A stretch of 30,579 bases of DNA from Prevotella sp. UBA5387 (GCA_002407775.1 DHOP01000006.1:1-30579), one strand, 5' to 3'; positions 8,034-17,858 are shown, numbered from the stretch's first letter. Translations and numbers: made by a program. The notes: generated by a model from the letters alone, not told the origin.

Positions 8034-8082
8034 TAGTAAGAGGGTGCACTTTAACACTCATTCACCCTCTTACTATTTTTTT
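8034..8082 (+). terminator. Strong rho-independent terminator of the cargo block
   Basis: A perfect 13-bp stem, TAGTAAGAGGGTG (8034-8046) with CACCCTCTTACTA (8063-8075), a 16-nt loop, then seven T residues (8076-8082). The A-rich flank on the other side is short, so it works best for plus-strand transcripts, although it could also serve the convergent GH3 gene. Confidence 0.9.
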
Positions 8083-8157
8083 CTGCTTGTTTCGGTAGCA
8101 GTTTACTTAATTCGGTTTTTTTATCCGTTGCAATTCGTCGGCAACAATTTGTTTGGC

Positions 8158-10734
8158 TTACAGTTGGCCTATTGTAAGTTTTATAGTTTGGAGGTCTTGT
8201 GGACGAGAGCTGTTGCCATACATCACCTCATAGTTTCCTGGCATGGTGCGCATGGTATTGGTGCCAGTGTCAAAGAACTCAAAACACTTCTTGTCAAGCA
8301 TTATCTCTGTTGATGTCGTCTTGCCTGCTTTCAGCGAAATACGCTTGAAAGCGCGGAGCGACTTCAATGGACCATCGGTGTCATCCACCTTGCGGATATA
8401 GACCTGTACGATTTCATCGCCATCACGCTTGCCAGTGTTGGTCACTGGAATCATGAGTTTCTGGCCACCGTTCACAGCTTGTGTTGTAGCCTTGCCAAAG
8501 TCGAATGTAGTATAGCTCATGCCATATCCAAAGGCGAAAAGTGGGTCGGAGAAATAGCGATATGTGCGACCGTTCATGGCATAGTTCTCAAAATCCGGAA
8601 GTTGAGCGGAGTTTTTATAGAATGTAACAGGGAGTTTGCCTGAAGGATTCACCTTGCCAAAGAGCACGTCGGCCACGGCAGTACCACCCTCTTGACCTGG
8701 ATACCATGCCTGAAGGATAGCATCACAGGTCTTCATCTCTGGTTCAAAGGCGATGGCCGAACCTGAGCAGTTGACAAAAATGACGGTTTTTCCAGCATCG
8801 TGAAGAGCGCGGAGAAAGTTGCGCTGTACTTGAGGCAGTTCAATATTGGTACGGTCACCACCCTTGAAACCTTCGATATTGACAGGCATTTCCTCACCTT
8901 CGAGACGAGAAGAGATACCTCCCACGAAGATCACCTTATTGATACCCTTCAGCTGATTGATGATGGCCTGATAGTTGATGGGCTCCTCAGTACCGATGTT
9001 TATCTTGAGATTGGCACCCCAAGTCTTGACAAAGGCGAAACGAACCTCAATGTTATATCGTTCTCCTGCCTTCACTTGCAATACGGTGCGTGTTGGTGTG
9101 GTACGCCAAGAGTGTACTCTTTGTTTCTGCTCGCCATTGACAAAGACTTTGAAGTCGCCACCTCCATCAACATTGATGACAACCTCACCCGAAGTCTTAG
9201 GGGTGAGAACAGTCTCGTATTTTGCAGAGAAATCCTCGATATTGACGCCAGGGGCAAAGTTGTGCATGCCTGTGGTGGACACTGCTACGGGAGTCTTGTA
9301 ATATTCAGTGGTTACAGGCTTGCCTTCCATGGATACGTTGTTCCAGAATGTTCCGCGCAGACCACTCTTTCCATCGATACGACATTCGGGTAGCAAACTG
9401 TTGACAACCATGGTGTCTGTGAGGTCACAGCCCTTGAGATAGGTAAGTTTGCGCTGAACTTGTTGGATGCCATTAAGAATGGTAATAGTGCGGTTGGGCG
9501 TACCATTATAGTTACCCCACATCAAAGGTTCATCGTCGGCATTAGGTCCGATGACAGCGATCTTCTCTGTGTTAGCCTTAAGTGGCAGCACATTGCCATT
9601 ATTATGAAGCAACACCAAACTTTGACGAGCCATGTCAAGGGATATCTGTCGATGTTCCTTGCTGTCCATTACCGATGCAGGAATCTTTGACCACTCCACT
9701 AGTTTAGGGTCGTCCATCTCGCCCAAGTCGAAGCGACCTTCGAGCAAACGAAGTACATGGATATTGACATTCTCCTCTGAAACAAGTCCACGGCGTACAG
9801 CTTCGGGAATGCTCTTATAGGTATAGTTGAATCCGCACTCCACATCTGTTCCGGCAAGAGCAGCCTTTGCAGAGGCGTGTGCAGCAGTTGAGGAAGTCTT
9901 GTGTGTCGTATAGATATCGGTTACAGCACCACAATCGCTTACCACGAGATATTTGAAGCCCCACTCGTCACGCAAGATTTGTTGCAACAAACGTGAGCTA
10001 CCACAACATGGCTCGTCATCTAATCGCTGATAGGCGCACATCACTTCGCGAACCTTGGCATCCTCGACGAGGGTCTTGAAGGCTGGAAGATAAGTCTCCC
10101 ACAGGTCGCGTGGCGACACGTCATTTATGTTGGCGACATGGCGAGTGTACTCAGGACCACTATGAACAGCATAGTGCTTGGCACAGGCCCATAGCTTGCG
10201 ATATTTTGATGTCTCTGGCCCCTGAAGACCTCGAACCACTGATGTTCCCATCACTGAGGTCAGATAGGGGTCCTCGCCATAGGTTTCTTGGCCGCGTCCC
10301 CAACGTGGGTCACGAAAAATGTTGACGTTTGGTGTCCATACTGATAAACTATGGAACTTTTCGTCGTCGCCACCGGCAAGCATTCTACGGTTGTATTGAG
10401 CACGAAATTCGTCACTCGTAGCATTGAATACCTTGAAAAGAAGGGCATCGTTGAATGAGGAGGCCATGGCAATGGGCTCTGGAAACACGGTCACACCGCC
10501 CATATTAGCAGCACCATGGAGCGCTTCGCTCCACCAAAAGAACTTTTTGATGCCCAGTCTGGGGATTGCAGGCGACTCGTCGAGCATGAGTTGGGCCTTC
10601 TCTTCCAACGTCAAGCGACTTAGAAGGTCTTGTGCACGTTCTTTGGAAGATAAGTTGGGATTCTGATAAGGTAGCTGTGCCATAGCTGAAAGTGCCATGG
10701 TTAGCACCGCGGTTAATGTAATAAGTCTTCGCAT
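8158..10734 (-). CDS. Secreted GH3 beta-xylosidase-like enzyme with PA14 insert
   Basis: 858 residues. A retaining GH3 enzyme likely to split xylo-oligosaccharides (or arabinosides) to monosaccharides in the periplasm. Signal peptide MRRLITLTAVL... ending AMAQ. The N-terminal TIM barrel holds FFWWSEALHG, NIFRDPRWGRGQETYGEDPY, AKHYAVHSGPE and the nucleophile loop VVSDCGAVTDI with Asp267. The SDC rather than SDW context is common in xylosidase-type GH3 enzymes. A PA14-type insert spans roughly residues 455-590 (LRGTFWNN, VNVDGGGDF-like VINVDGGGDFKVFVNGEQ). The C-terminal fibronectin III-like domain ends the protein (SLRAFKRISLKAG). It has its own promoter and converges on the DUF1697 gene across a strong terminator. 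Known Prevotella homologues (Xyl3A type) are beta-xylosidases. Confidence 0.9.
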   Translation of the reverse strand: MRRLITLTAVLTMALSAMAQLPYQNPNLSSKERAQDLLSRLTLEEKAQLMLDESPAIPRLGIKKFFWWSEALHGAANMGGVTVFPEPIAMASSFNDALLFKVFNATSDEFRAQYNRRMLAGGDDEKFHSLSVWTPNVNIFRDPRWGRGQETYGEDPYLTSVMGTSVVRGLQGPETSKYRKLWACAKHYAVHSGPEYTRHVANINDVSPRDLWETYLPAFKTLVEDAKVREVMCAYQRLDDEPCCGSSRLLQQILRDEWGFKYLVVSDCGAVTDIYTTHKTSSTAAHASAKAALAGTDVECGFNYTYKSIPEAVRRGLVSEENVNIHVLRLLEGRFDLGEMDDPKLVEWSKIPASVMDSKEHRQISLDMARQSLVLLHNNGNVLPLKANTEKIAVIGPNADDEPLMWGNYNGTPNRTITILNGIQQVQRKLTYLKGCDLTDTMVVNSLLPECRIDGKSGLRGTFWNNVSMEGKPVTTEYYKTPVAVSTTGMHNFAPGVNIEDFSAKYETVLTPKTSGEVVINVDGGGDFKVFVNGEQKQRVHSWRTTPTRTVLQVKAGERYNIEVRFAFVKTWGANLKINIGTEEPINYQAIINQLKGINKVIFVGGISSRLEGEEMPVNIEGFKGGDRTNIELPQVQRNFLRALHDAGKTVIFVNCSGSAIAFEPEMKTCDAILQAWYPGQEGGTAVADVLFGKVNPSGKLPVTFYKNSAQLPDFENYAMNGRTYRYFSDPLFAFGYGMSYTTFDFGKATTQAVNGGQKLMIPVTNTGKRDGDEIVQVYIRKVDDTDGPLKSLRAFKRISLKAGKTTSTEIMLDKKCFEFFDTGTNTMRTMPGNYEVMYGNSSRPQDLQTIKLTIGQL

Positions 10735-10779
10735 ATAGAAATAAGTTTAGTTGTTGGTTGTTCGTTAGCAGGTGAAAAT

Positions 10780-10787
10780 CAAAGATA
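10780..10787 (-). promoter_or_regulatory. -7 promoter element of the GH3 gene
   Basis: The minus strand reads TATCTTTG, a perfect TAnnTTTG match, 46 bp before the ATG at 10734. The -33 region is A+T-rich without a clear TTTG. Confidence 0.6.
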
Positions 10788-11052
10788 AACGAAAGTCCAT
10801 TATTCTATTTTTTGAAACGCATGAGCTTAGAGTTTTATTACATTTTAGACCCCAAAAAATTAAATAAAGTATCGACTTTTTCTTTCGGGTGGTTCTTCGT
10901 CAATGTGATAGCTAGATGTCAAGTACAGGTGTGTCGAATAGTTCCCATATTCAAAAACGAACTATATTAACAGTTATTGGTTAAGATATGATTAATAATA
11001 GGTAGTCAACTTAAGACAAAAGCCACGAGTTTTGGACTAGAACATCATACGT
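10788..11052. other. Intergenic region between fecR and the GH3 gene
   Basis: With the GH3 leader this gap is about 318 bp. It contains the GH3 promoter at one side; I see no reading frame, no RNA gene and no convincing terminator for the fecR gene. The DNA is A+T-rich with short stop-dense frames. Confidence 0.4.
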
Positions 11053-12150
11053 TTATTTCACGATAAGCACATTATCTTTCATCGTTACTGACATGGGATG
11101 CAACTCCTTTAGGCGATCCATGATATCCTGGAGGCTTTGTGTTCGTTCTGCGACAAAATGCAGATGTTCTTGCAACAAAGCCTCGTTGGTACACTGGATG
11201 GTTGTTCCATAGTTGCGCCCTATCTCTGTAAGGATGTCTCGCAGCGGCGTATTATCGAAATAGAAATATCCGTCTCGCCAGTTGGTAAATTTCTCCGTGT
11301 CCACCGTGTGCAACTCCCATTGGTCACCCTTAGCCAACACGGCCTGCGTATTAGGCTTTATTTTCAGATGCTTTCCCCCTTCAGCTACGATATTCACACT
11401 GCCACTCACCAAGGTGACAGTTACCGGTTCATTGTCATAAGATGATACATCAAACTCAGTACCGAGTACAGTTGTTATGGTGTTGCCTGCCTGAACAGAG
11501 AAGGGCCTGCTTGCGTCGTGGGTAACAGAAAAGTAGGCTTCGCCTACGATTTTAACTTGTCGGCTGTCTGACGCAAATCTGCTGGGGAAATAAATGGTAC
11601 TTCCTGGGTGGAGCCATACGCGACTACCATCAGGAAGTTCCACAGTAAACGATCTTCCTTCTGGAACTTCTAGTGATACGTCGTGAGCCTGCTCAGTGTT
11701 GATGTCTGTAGTCTTGAAGCTGAGTCCTTCCACTTTAGTACTAGCGGGAACGATTTTTTCAGTAGTTCCAGCCTGCCTAATTACAACTTCAGCACCTCTA
11801 GTCGATGCTGCGTAGACAATACCAGGGGCATGTTGACTTGCATTACTTGGACGTGAAATAAGTAGTACCGCACCTATGATCATGGCGGCAAGAGCTGTAA
11901 TGATGGTTATATTACGTGCTTGATGTGTGTTGTGTTTGTATCTGAGATGAAATTCATGCAGGGCGGCCTCAACGTCTCGTGGTTCTCGTTCCGCACGAAA
12001 AGCAGTGGTCAATGCCTCTATTTCGTGGCACTTCTTCCATAGCGCTGGGTCATCGTTGAGCTGAGATATCTGGTCGTCCGATATTTCATTCTCGGGCTCC
12101 ATGATGTCTAGGGTCTGCGTTTCGAGATATGTCAGATCTTGATCTTCCAT
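11053..12150 (-). CDS. FecR-family anti-sigma factor
   Basis: 365 residues. A single-pass inner-membrane regulator that holds the neighbouring ECF sigma factor until signalled by the STN domain of the SusC protein. The cytosolic N-terminus (about 1-78) precedes one membrane helix (ITIITALAAMIIGAVLLIS, about 79-97). The FecR domain follows at about 155-275 (LEVPEGRSFTVELPDGSRVW, LHPGSTIYFPSRF, VKIVGEAYFSVTHD). The C-terminal DUF4974 domain occupies about 295-365 (YFYFDNTPLRDILTEIGRNY). The gene starts 54 bp after the sigma gene stop on the same strand, so they are co-transcribed. It is followed by a gap and then the GH3 gene, which has a separate promoter. Confidence 0.93.
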   Translation of the reverse strand: MEDQDLTYLETQTLDIMEPENEISDDQISQLNDDPALWKKCHEIEALTTAFRAEREPRDVEAALHEFHLRYKHNTHQARNITIITALAAMIIGAVLLISRPSNASQHAPGIVYAASTRGAEVVIRQAGTTEKIVPASTKVEGLSFKTTDINTEQAHDVSLEVPEGRSFTVELPDGSRVWLHPGSTIYFPSRFASDSRQVKIVGEAYFSVTHDASRPFSVQAGNTITTVLGTEFDVSSYDNEPVTVTLVSGSVNIVAEGGKHLKIKPNTQAVLAKGDQWELHTVDTEKFTNWRDGYFYFDNTPLRDILTEIGRNYGTTIQCTNEALLQEHLHFVAERTQSLQDIMDRLKELHPMSVTMKDNVLIVK

Positions 12151-12204
12151 TAGTAATGTTTCTTTCGCATATAAAACGTATGTCCAAACAAATAGGGTAC
12201 GATG

Positions 12205-12717
12205 TTAACCCTTATTCACATCCAATGCTATTTGCCGAGCTTCACGCATCAATCGCAATGCTTTGACAATGTGTTTCTTTACTGTGCTAACGCTGATACC
12301 ACGTTCCAAGGCAACCTCACGATACTTCTTTTTGTCCACATAACAAGAGACAAAGATGTCGCGTGTAGGTTGTTGTAAACTTGAAATGCGCTGGTTAGCC
12401 ACCTTCTGAAGTTCCTCACGTTCTATGAGATCAACACCTTCAACGATATCTTTGGTTATCGTTTCAAAGTATCTTGTGTAATTCTGATGATGTTTAAGGT
12501 GTCGCAGGTAATCTATGCATAGGTTTCTGGTAGTGACATAAAGGAAGGTTGAGGCGTGATTTGGATCTAGTCTGTCCATATTATTCCATGCCTTCTCGTA
12601 GGTAGACATGACAATATCTCGACATTCCTCCTTGTCATCGACATATTGTCGAGCAAAGAAAAATAGAGGGGTGTAGTATTTTCGAAAGATAGCATCAAAG
12701 TCAGCCTGCGCGCTCAT
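12205..12717 (-). CDS. ECF sigma-70 factor (FecI-like)
   Basis: About 170 residues from ATG 12717. Region 2 is visible as FDAIFRKYYTPLFFFARQYV with EECRDIVMSTYEKAWNNM, and YVTTRNLCIDYLRH before the linker. Region 4 carries LQQPTRDIFVSCYVDKKKYR, then a helix-turn-helix (VALERGISVSTVKKHIVKAL). This is the Bacteroidetes RpoE/FecI type that pairs with a FecR-family anti-sigma and an STN-bearing SusC; all three are present here. The start at 12717 is preferred over 12747 because a TATTTTTG promoter element lies just upstream and the shorter form begins with the usual ECF N-terminus. It likely activates the divergent susC operon. Confidence 0.92.
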   Translation of the reverse strand: MSAQADFDAIFRKYYTPLFFFARQYVDDKEECRDIVMSTYEKAWNNMDRLDPNHASTFLYVTTRNLCIDYLRHLKHHQNYTRYFETITKDIVEGVDLIEREELQKVANQRISSLQQPTRDIFVSCYVDKKKYREVALERGISVSTVKKHIVKALRLMREARQIALDVNKG

Positions 12718-12736
12718 ACCTGTTATGAATTCACTA

Positions 12737-12744
12737 CAAAAATA
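12737..12744 (-). promoter_or_regulatory. -7 promoter element of the ECF sigma/fecR operon
   Basis: The minus strand reads TATTTTTG (TAnnTTTG match), 19 bp before the ATG at 12717. It suggests basal transcription by the primary sigma factor. Confidence 0.5.
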
Positions 12745-12794
12745 CAACTATTAGAGGGAATGTTACCTACAAATCTATGCTTTTTTAGAAATTA

Positions 12795-12856
12795 ATGGTT
12801 TAAATCGTAACCATCACAAGGTCTCAAACGTTATATTTAAAAGTTTTTAGGTCTCA
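12795..12856 (+). promoter_or_regulatory. susC control region: inverted repeat plus two GGTCTCA repeats
   Basis: ATGGTT (12795-12800) and AACCAT (12809-12814) form a 6-bp inverted repeat with an 8-bp spacer. Two identical GGTCTCA heptamers follow at 12820-12826 and 12850-12856, 30 bp apart, with a weak TATATTTA (12832-12839) between them. No ordinary -33/-7 promoter pair is seen before susC, which fits recognition by the divergent ECF sigma factor. The role of each element is inference. Confidence 0.4.
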
Positions 12857-12869
12857 GATTATTAATATT

Positions 12870-15800
12870 ATGCTTATGAAAAAAAGCCGTTTAGTGTTTT
12901 TCTTGTTACTGTGGTGCTTATGTGTGTTGCCAATAGCTGCTCAGAGCACCCAAATCAACATGACTTTCAACGACGAAAACCTTTCTGTTGCATTGCGTCG
13001 TTTGGAAAAGGCGAGCGACTATAAGATTTCGTTTGTCTATGGTGACGTCAGCTCTTACAATGTGACAGGCACTTTGCGCAATGCGTCCGTAGAACAATCC
13101 TTGCGCTTCTTGCTTGACGCGAAGCCGCTAAGCTACGTCATTCGTGGAAGGATGATAGACATTCGAAAAGACAATGAATCTGCACAGAGGCAATCTAGGC
13201 AGATACGCGAAGCGCCTAGTAGAGAGATTTTTGGTATTGTGAAGGACGACCTTGGCGAGCCGTTACCAGGAGCAACTGTTACCAGCACAGGTGCTTTGAA
13301 CGATCGTGAGAGTTCCACAGTGGTGACAGATGTCAATGGCCACTTCAAGTTGACAATTGCACGAGAAGCCCTTCTGCTTACCATCTCTTATATAGGGTTT
13401 CAAACAAGGACAATGCGCCTTACAAATAACAACTCCTATGAGATCTTCTTGATCCCTGATTCCAAGAATGTGCAGGAGGTTGTGGTCAACGGAGCTTTCA
13501 CCCGCAAGGCCAATACCTTTACCGGCGCGGTGACTACGGTTTCTGCTGAGGACTTGGCCCGCGTTGGAAATCAGAATGTTTTGCAAAGTCTGAAGAACAT
13601 AGACCCGTCGTTTATGCAGATCGAGAACCTTACAGCGGGTAGCAATCCCAACTCCTTGCCAGACTTTCAGATGCGTGGTGCATCAACTATCTCGGGAGTG
13701 CAAGGCGAGTATGCCTCTAGCGCAAACCAGCCTTTGTTTATCCTTGACGGCTTCGAGACTGAGCTGACCAAGATTATGGACCTCGACATGAATCAGGTAG
13801 AGAGTGTTACTACTTTGAAAGACGCTACCGCCAAAGCCATTTATGGTTCCAAAGCAGCTAATGGCGTGATTGTCATCGAGACTAAGAAGCCGGATCAGGG
13901 AAGACTTAGGATGACCTATACCGGTAGCATGAGCATGGAGGTACCAGACCTCTCGTCCTACAATCTCACAAATGCCACTGAAAAATTGGAGGTAGAACGT
14001 ATGGCTGGATTGTATCATTCGAATAATGCCATGACACAGATTGGCCTGGATGAGACTTATGCCGAGAAGTTGCGTGAGGTGTTGGCAGGTGTCAATACAG
14101 ATTGGCTCGCACAGCCTGTTCACAATGGAGTGGGGCAGAAACATTCCCTATTCTTCGAAGGTGGAGACAAAGCCATGCAGTATGGAGTAAACTTAGCCTA
14201 TAATCGTATCGGTGGATCAATGCGAGGTTCAGACCGCAGCACGTTCTCAGGGGGCATCACTCTGAGCTATCGCGTGAAGAATCTGATCTTCCGCAATAAG
14301 CTGACCATTGATTATAACAATAGCAACAACTCTCCCTATGGGCTGTTCAGTGAGTATTATCACATGAATCCCTATAGCCGATTGTATAACACTGACGGCA
14401 GTTTTATACGCAGTTACACCTATCGTGGCAATGATGGGGCAGCCAACGAATACTATAATCCGCTCTACAATACCATCCTTAACACGATAGACAATACGAC
14501 ATATACCAATATCACAGATAATTTCTACTTGGAGTGGCAGATATCCGAGAGTTTAAAACTTACCGGTCGCTTTGGTATCGTACGCAAAACATCCACTGCT
14601 GATAACTTCAAACCTGCCAACCATACCGCATTTATCGGCGTTACGGATGAGTTCCGTCGTGGCAGTTATTATCAGGAAAATGGCAAGAATACTGACATCA
14701 GTGCAGACCTTGGTCTGCAGTGGTCGAAGCTTTTTGGTAAGAATCTCGTCTTTCTAAACGGCCAACTTTCCATGAGCGACAATACCTATAATATTGTTGG
14801 TGTCAACGCAGAGGGATTCCCTAACGACTTTATGGATGACATCTCCTTTGCCGTTCAATATGCCAAGGACAGTCGCCCTATCGGCAAGGAAGGAATCTCT
14901 CGTAACTGCGGCGGATTGATTTCGCTCAACTATTCCTATGATGAGCGCTATCTGTTTGATGCCAATTACCGACTCATGGGTAGCTCCGAGGCAGGTGCGG
15001 ACAATCGATGGGGTTCCTTCTGGAGTGTAGGTGCAGGTTGGAATATCCACCAAGAGTCCTTCATCAAGTCTTTGGGATGGGTCAACAAACTCAAGTTGAG
15101 GGCAAGTTACGGTTACACAGGTAGTCAGGGATTTAGTTCTTACGATGCCCTTCCCACGTTCGTTTACTACAATAACCTATCTTATAATGGTTCCATAGGT
15201 TCATATCTGCGCGGCCTAGCCAACACTGCATTGCGCTGGCAAGAACGTTATGATACCAATGTCGGTCTTGATTTTGCTGTACTTAAGAATCGCATAACAG
15301 GTCGATTCGACTATTACATGTCCAACACCAAGGGCATGGTGACCAATGTCACGGTACCATTCACCACAGGATTTGCTACCTATGTGGCCAATCTTGGACA
15401 GACAGAGAACCAAGGAATGGAGTCATATCTTAATGGCAAGATCTATGACGGAGGCCAAGATTATGTCAATGTGTTCGCTAGCGTAGCACATAATAAGAAC
15501 AAACTGAAACAAATCTCAGAGTCGCTTCGTGCTTGGAATGATGCGCAGGATGCGTCAGCGCTGACTAACAAGAGCACAGCACCAACTGTGAAATACTATG
15601 AAGGTTGTTCGATGACAGCCATCTGGGCTGTGCCTTCTCTAGGTATAGATCCGCAAACTGGTCGTGAGATCTTCCGCAAGAAGGACGGCACCGTGACCTA
15701 TAACTATGACATTTCCGATCAAGTGGTATGTGGTGACACTCAGCCTAAATACAATGGTAACTTCGGAGTCAACGGTGAAGTCAATGGTTGGGGATGGAAT

Positions 15801-16196
15801 GTGACTGTTAACTATCGCTGGGGTGGACAGATTTATAATCAGACGTTAGTGGATAAGGTGGAGAATGCAAACTTTGCCTATAATGCTGACCGTCGAGTGT
15901 TGACCGATCGCTGGCGCCAAGCAGGAGACATCGCACTCTACAAGAGCATTGCCGACCAAAGTATTACATACCCCACATCGCGCTTTGTGCAAGACTATAA
16001 TCTCTTCACGCTATCCTCTCTTACCCTCTACTACGACTTCCGCAACTGCCGTTGGGTAAAAGACTCGTTCCTTCAACGACTTAAGGTGAGTGCCTATACC
16101 AACGACTTATTCGTGTTGGGCAGTGTGAAAACCGAACGAGGAATAGACTATCCGTTTGCCAGAACGTTCTCGTTATCTGCACAAGTTACTTTTTAG
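12870..16196 (+). CDS. SusC/RagA TonB-dependent outer-membrane transporter with STN domain
   Basis: 1108 residues. A TonB-dependent transducer-transporter that imports a bound ligand through the outer membrane and signals to FecR. After a signal peptide (ending IAAQ) there is an STN domain at about 32-100 (LSVALRRLEKASDYKISFVY), then a carboxypeptidase-D-like regulatory domain at about 118-200 (IFGIVKDDLGEPLPGATVTS). The plug follows at about 205-340, with the SusC signature AIYGSKAANGVIVIETKK. The remainder is the beta-barrel, ending in Phe (LSAQVTF). The STN domain marks it as the signalling member of the ECF/FecR system transcribed divergently. SusD follows 85 bp later. The imported ligand is not evident; see the findings. 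Confidence 0.95.
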   Translation: MLMKKSRLVFFLLLWCLCVLPIAAQSTQINMTFNDENLSVALRRLEKASDYKISFVYGDVSSYNVTGTLRNASVEQSLRFLLDAKPLSYVIRGRMIDIRKDNESAQRQSRQIREAPSREIFGIVKDDLGEPLPGATVTSTGALNDRESSTVVTDVNGHFKLTIAREALLLTISYIGFQTRTMRLTNNNSYEIFLIPDSKNVQEVVVNGAFTRKANTFTGAVTTVSAEDLARVGNQNVLQSLKNIDPSFMQIENLTAGSNPNSLPDFQMRGASTISGVQGEYASSANQPLFILDGFETELTKIMDLDMNQVESVTTLKDATAKAIYGSKAANGVIVIETKKPDQGRLRMTYTGSMSMEVPDLSSYNLTNATEKLEVERMAGLYHSNNAMTQIGLDETYAEKLREVLAGVNTDWLAQPVHNGVGQKHSLFFEGGDKAMQYGVNLAYNRIGGSMRGSDRSTFSGGITLSYRVKNLIFRNKLTIDYNNSNNSPYGLFSEYYHMNPYSRLYNTDGSFIRSYTYRGNDGAANEYYNPLYNTILNTIDNTTYTNITDNFYLEWQISESLKLTGRFGIVRKTSTADNFKPANHTAFIGVTDEFRRGSYYQENGKNTDISADLGLQWSKLFGKNLVFLNGQLSMSDNTYNIVGVNAEGFPNDFMDDISFAVQYAKDSRPIGKEGISRNCGGLISLNYSYDERYLFDANYRLMGSSEAGADNRWGSFWSVGAGWNIHQESFIKSLGWVNKLKLRASYGYTGSQGFSSYDALPTFVYYNNLSYNGSIGSYLRGLANTALRWQERYDTNVGLDFAVLKNRITGRFDYYMSNTKGMVTNVTVPFTTGFATYVANLGQTENQGMESYLNGKIYDGGQDYVNVFASVAHNKNKLKQISESLRAWNDAQDASALTNKSTAPTVKYYEGCSMTAIWAVPSLGIDPQTGREIFRKKDGTVTYNYDISDQVVCGDTQPKYNGNFGVNGEVNGWGWNVTVNYRWGGQIYNQTLVDKVENANFAYNADRRVLTDRWRQAGDIALYKSIADQSITYPTSRFVQDYNLFTLSSLTLYYDFRNCRWVKDSFLQRLKVSAYTNDLFVLGSVKTERGIDYPFARTFSLSAQVTF

Positions 16197-16281
16197 GAAC
16201 GTGCATTTCGTTTGAACCTTCAAGGTTTTCACGTCAAACAATAACACAGCACAATAGAAACAATGATAATAAAGATAAGTC

Positions 16282-17796
16282 ATGAAGCTATTATATCGTA
16301 GTAAAGATAAAATCCTGAGATACTTGCAGCAGTGCAAGCAAACCTACAATGTAGGTATAATGAGATTGGCCCTGGTAGCTTGTTCGGTGCCTATGATTTT
16401 TTCCTCTTGCTCCGACTGGCTCGATGTAAGTCCAAAGTCGCAGATCAAAGAGACAGACCATTTCTCACGAGAGGGAGGGTATAAGGATCAGCTCACAGGT
16501 GTTTACACCGCCATGAGTCAACGGTCGATGTACGGACTCAATATGGGTATCGGATTCGTAGAGGTGCTCTCACACAGCTATGATATTGATGGCAGCGGGC
16601 CTTGGCGTTATGCTGACAATTTCGACTATGCCAACTCCACGTCCGAGGCAACGATTGCCACTATTTGGAAAAGCACCTATAGCTGTATTGCCAACCTCAA
16701 TGACATGATTGACAACATAGACAAGGCTGATTCCACAATGTTTACTGGCAATAATTATTCAGTGTATCGAGGCGAGGCATATGGTCTTCGTGGGTTCTTA
16801 TACCTGGACCTTATGCGACTTTTTGCTTGCGCACCGGTAATGGACAATACTGCCATGGGCGTGCCCTATACAACTAGCTATTCGACAGCAATACCTGAAC
16901 AACACAATGTGGCCCAGACAATGGACCTGATCATTGGAGATTTACTCAAAGCTCATGAGTTCCTCAGCCATGACTCATTGCGCATAGGACACTCGCCAGT
17001 ATTAGTGCGTAGCAGCAGGATACCATACTTCAACTATTACGCTAGTAGCCTTGCTTTGGCGCGTGCCTACCTTTGGAAAGGTGACAAACAGAACGCATTG
17101 AAGTATGCCAACGAGATTATTGATCAGATGGAGGATTCTACTCTTAGGGATAAGCCATTCTACTGGATACATTACACTAATATGCAGCAGACAAATCGTA
17201 ACGATATCGACGCTGCCTTTTCTACTGAACAAGTGTTTCACCTTACTATCAACAAGTGGGAAGACATAGGCAACTATTACTTCATGGCAGCTGGCGGTAC
17301 GTCCGCTCTCACGCCCTCTGATGCTAAAGCAGAGGATATATATGAAGTGAGCTCAGGCTTGGGCAATGACTATCGTTATCTCAAGGCGTACGAGCAAGAC
17401 GGCGAACGCCGATATATGTGTAAGTTCTGGCACAATGATGGCGGTGTCTACAACGACATTTATCCTCTCATGCGCATCACCGAAGCATTTTATATTGCTG
17501 CCGAATGTGTGAAGGATTCTGATCCCCAGCGTGCCATCTCACTGCTCAACACCGTGCGTGCAAATCGCAATTTGTCACTCTTCCCACTTAGTAACGACCT
17601 CGATGCAGACCGCATCCAGCAGGAAATCTATAAGGAATACCGCAAGGAGTTCGTGGGAGAGGCAGGCCAACTCTTCTTCTATTACAAACGACTCAATGCA
17701 CCGGAGATCAAGGGAGCCAGCGTGCGTCCTGGACGTTCGGTCTATGTACTGCCTATCCCTGTAAATGATCAGGAGTTTGGAGGCTATCAGAATTAG
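16282..17796 (+). CDS. SusD/RagB outer-membrane lipoprotein
   Basis: 504 residues from ATG 16282, or 478 from ATG 16360. A surface lipoprotein that forms the lid of the SusC barrel and captures the ligand. The lipobox is IFSSC, followed by SDWLDVSPKSQIKE, the usual SusD opening. The alpha-helical TPR core is visible in GEAYGLRGFLYLDLMRLF, YASSLALARAYLWKGDKQ and MRITEAFYIAAEC, and the C-terminus has LLNTVRANR and KEYRKEFVGEAGQLFFYYKR. The second ATG would give a shorter, more typical lipoprotein signal (MRLALVACSVPMIFSSC), and I think it may be the true start. Immediately downstream of its SusC partner. Confidence 0.93.
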   Translation: MKLLYRSKDKILRYLQQCKQTYNVGIMRLALVACSVPMIFSSCSDWLDVSPKSQIKETDHFSREGGYKDQLTGVYTAMSQRSMYGLNMGIGFVEVLSHSYDIDGSGPWRYADNFDYANSTSEATIATIWKSTYSCIANLNDMIDNIDKADSTMFTGNNYSVYRGEAYGLRGFLYLDLMRLFACAPVMDNTAMGVPYTTSYSTAIPEQHNVAQTMDLIIGDLLKAHEFLSHDSLRIGHSPVLVRSSRIPYFNYYASSLALARAYLWKGDKQNALKYANEIIDQMEDSTLRDKPFYWIHYTNMQQTNRNDIDAAFSTEQVFHLTINKWEDIGNYYFMAAGGTSALTPSDAKAEDIYEVSSGLGNDYRYLKAYEQDGERRYMCKFWHNDGGVYNDIYPLMRITEAFYIAAECVKDSDPQRAISLLNTVRANRNLSLFPLSNDLDADRIQQEIYKEYRKEFVGEAGQLFFYYKRLNAPEIKGASVRPGRSVYVLPIPVNDQEFGGYQN

Positions 17797-17858
17797 ATGC
17801 AAAGTAATGATGAGATACTCGTTTTTGACACGGTTTCACACTCAATGATTGAATCGAT

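Noticed and set aside
16211..16240. Small inverted repeat between susC and susD (AACCTT/AAGGTT)
   Set aside because: The spacer is only one base, leaving about four pairs and no T-run; too weak for an attenuator.
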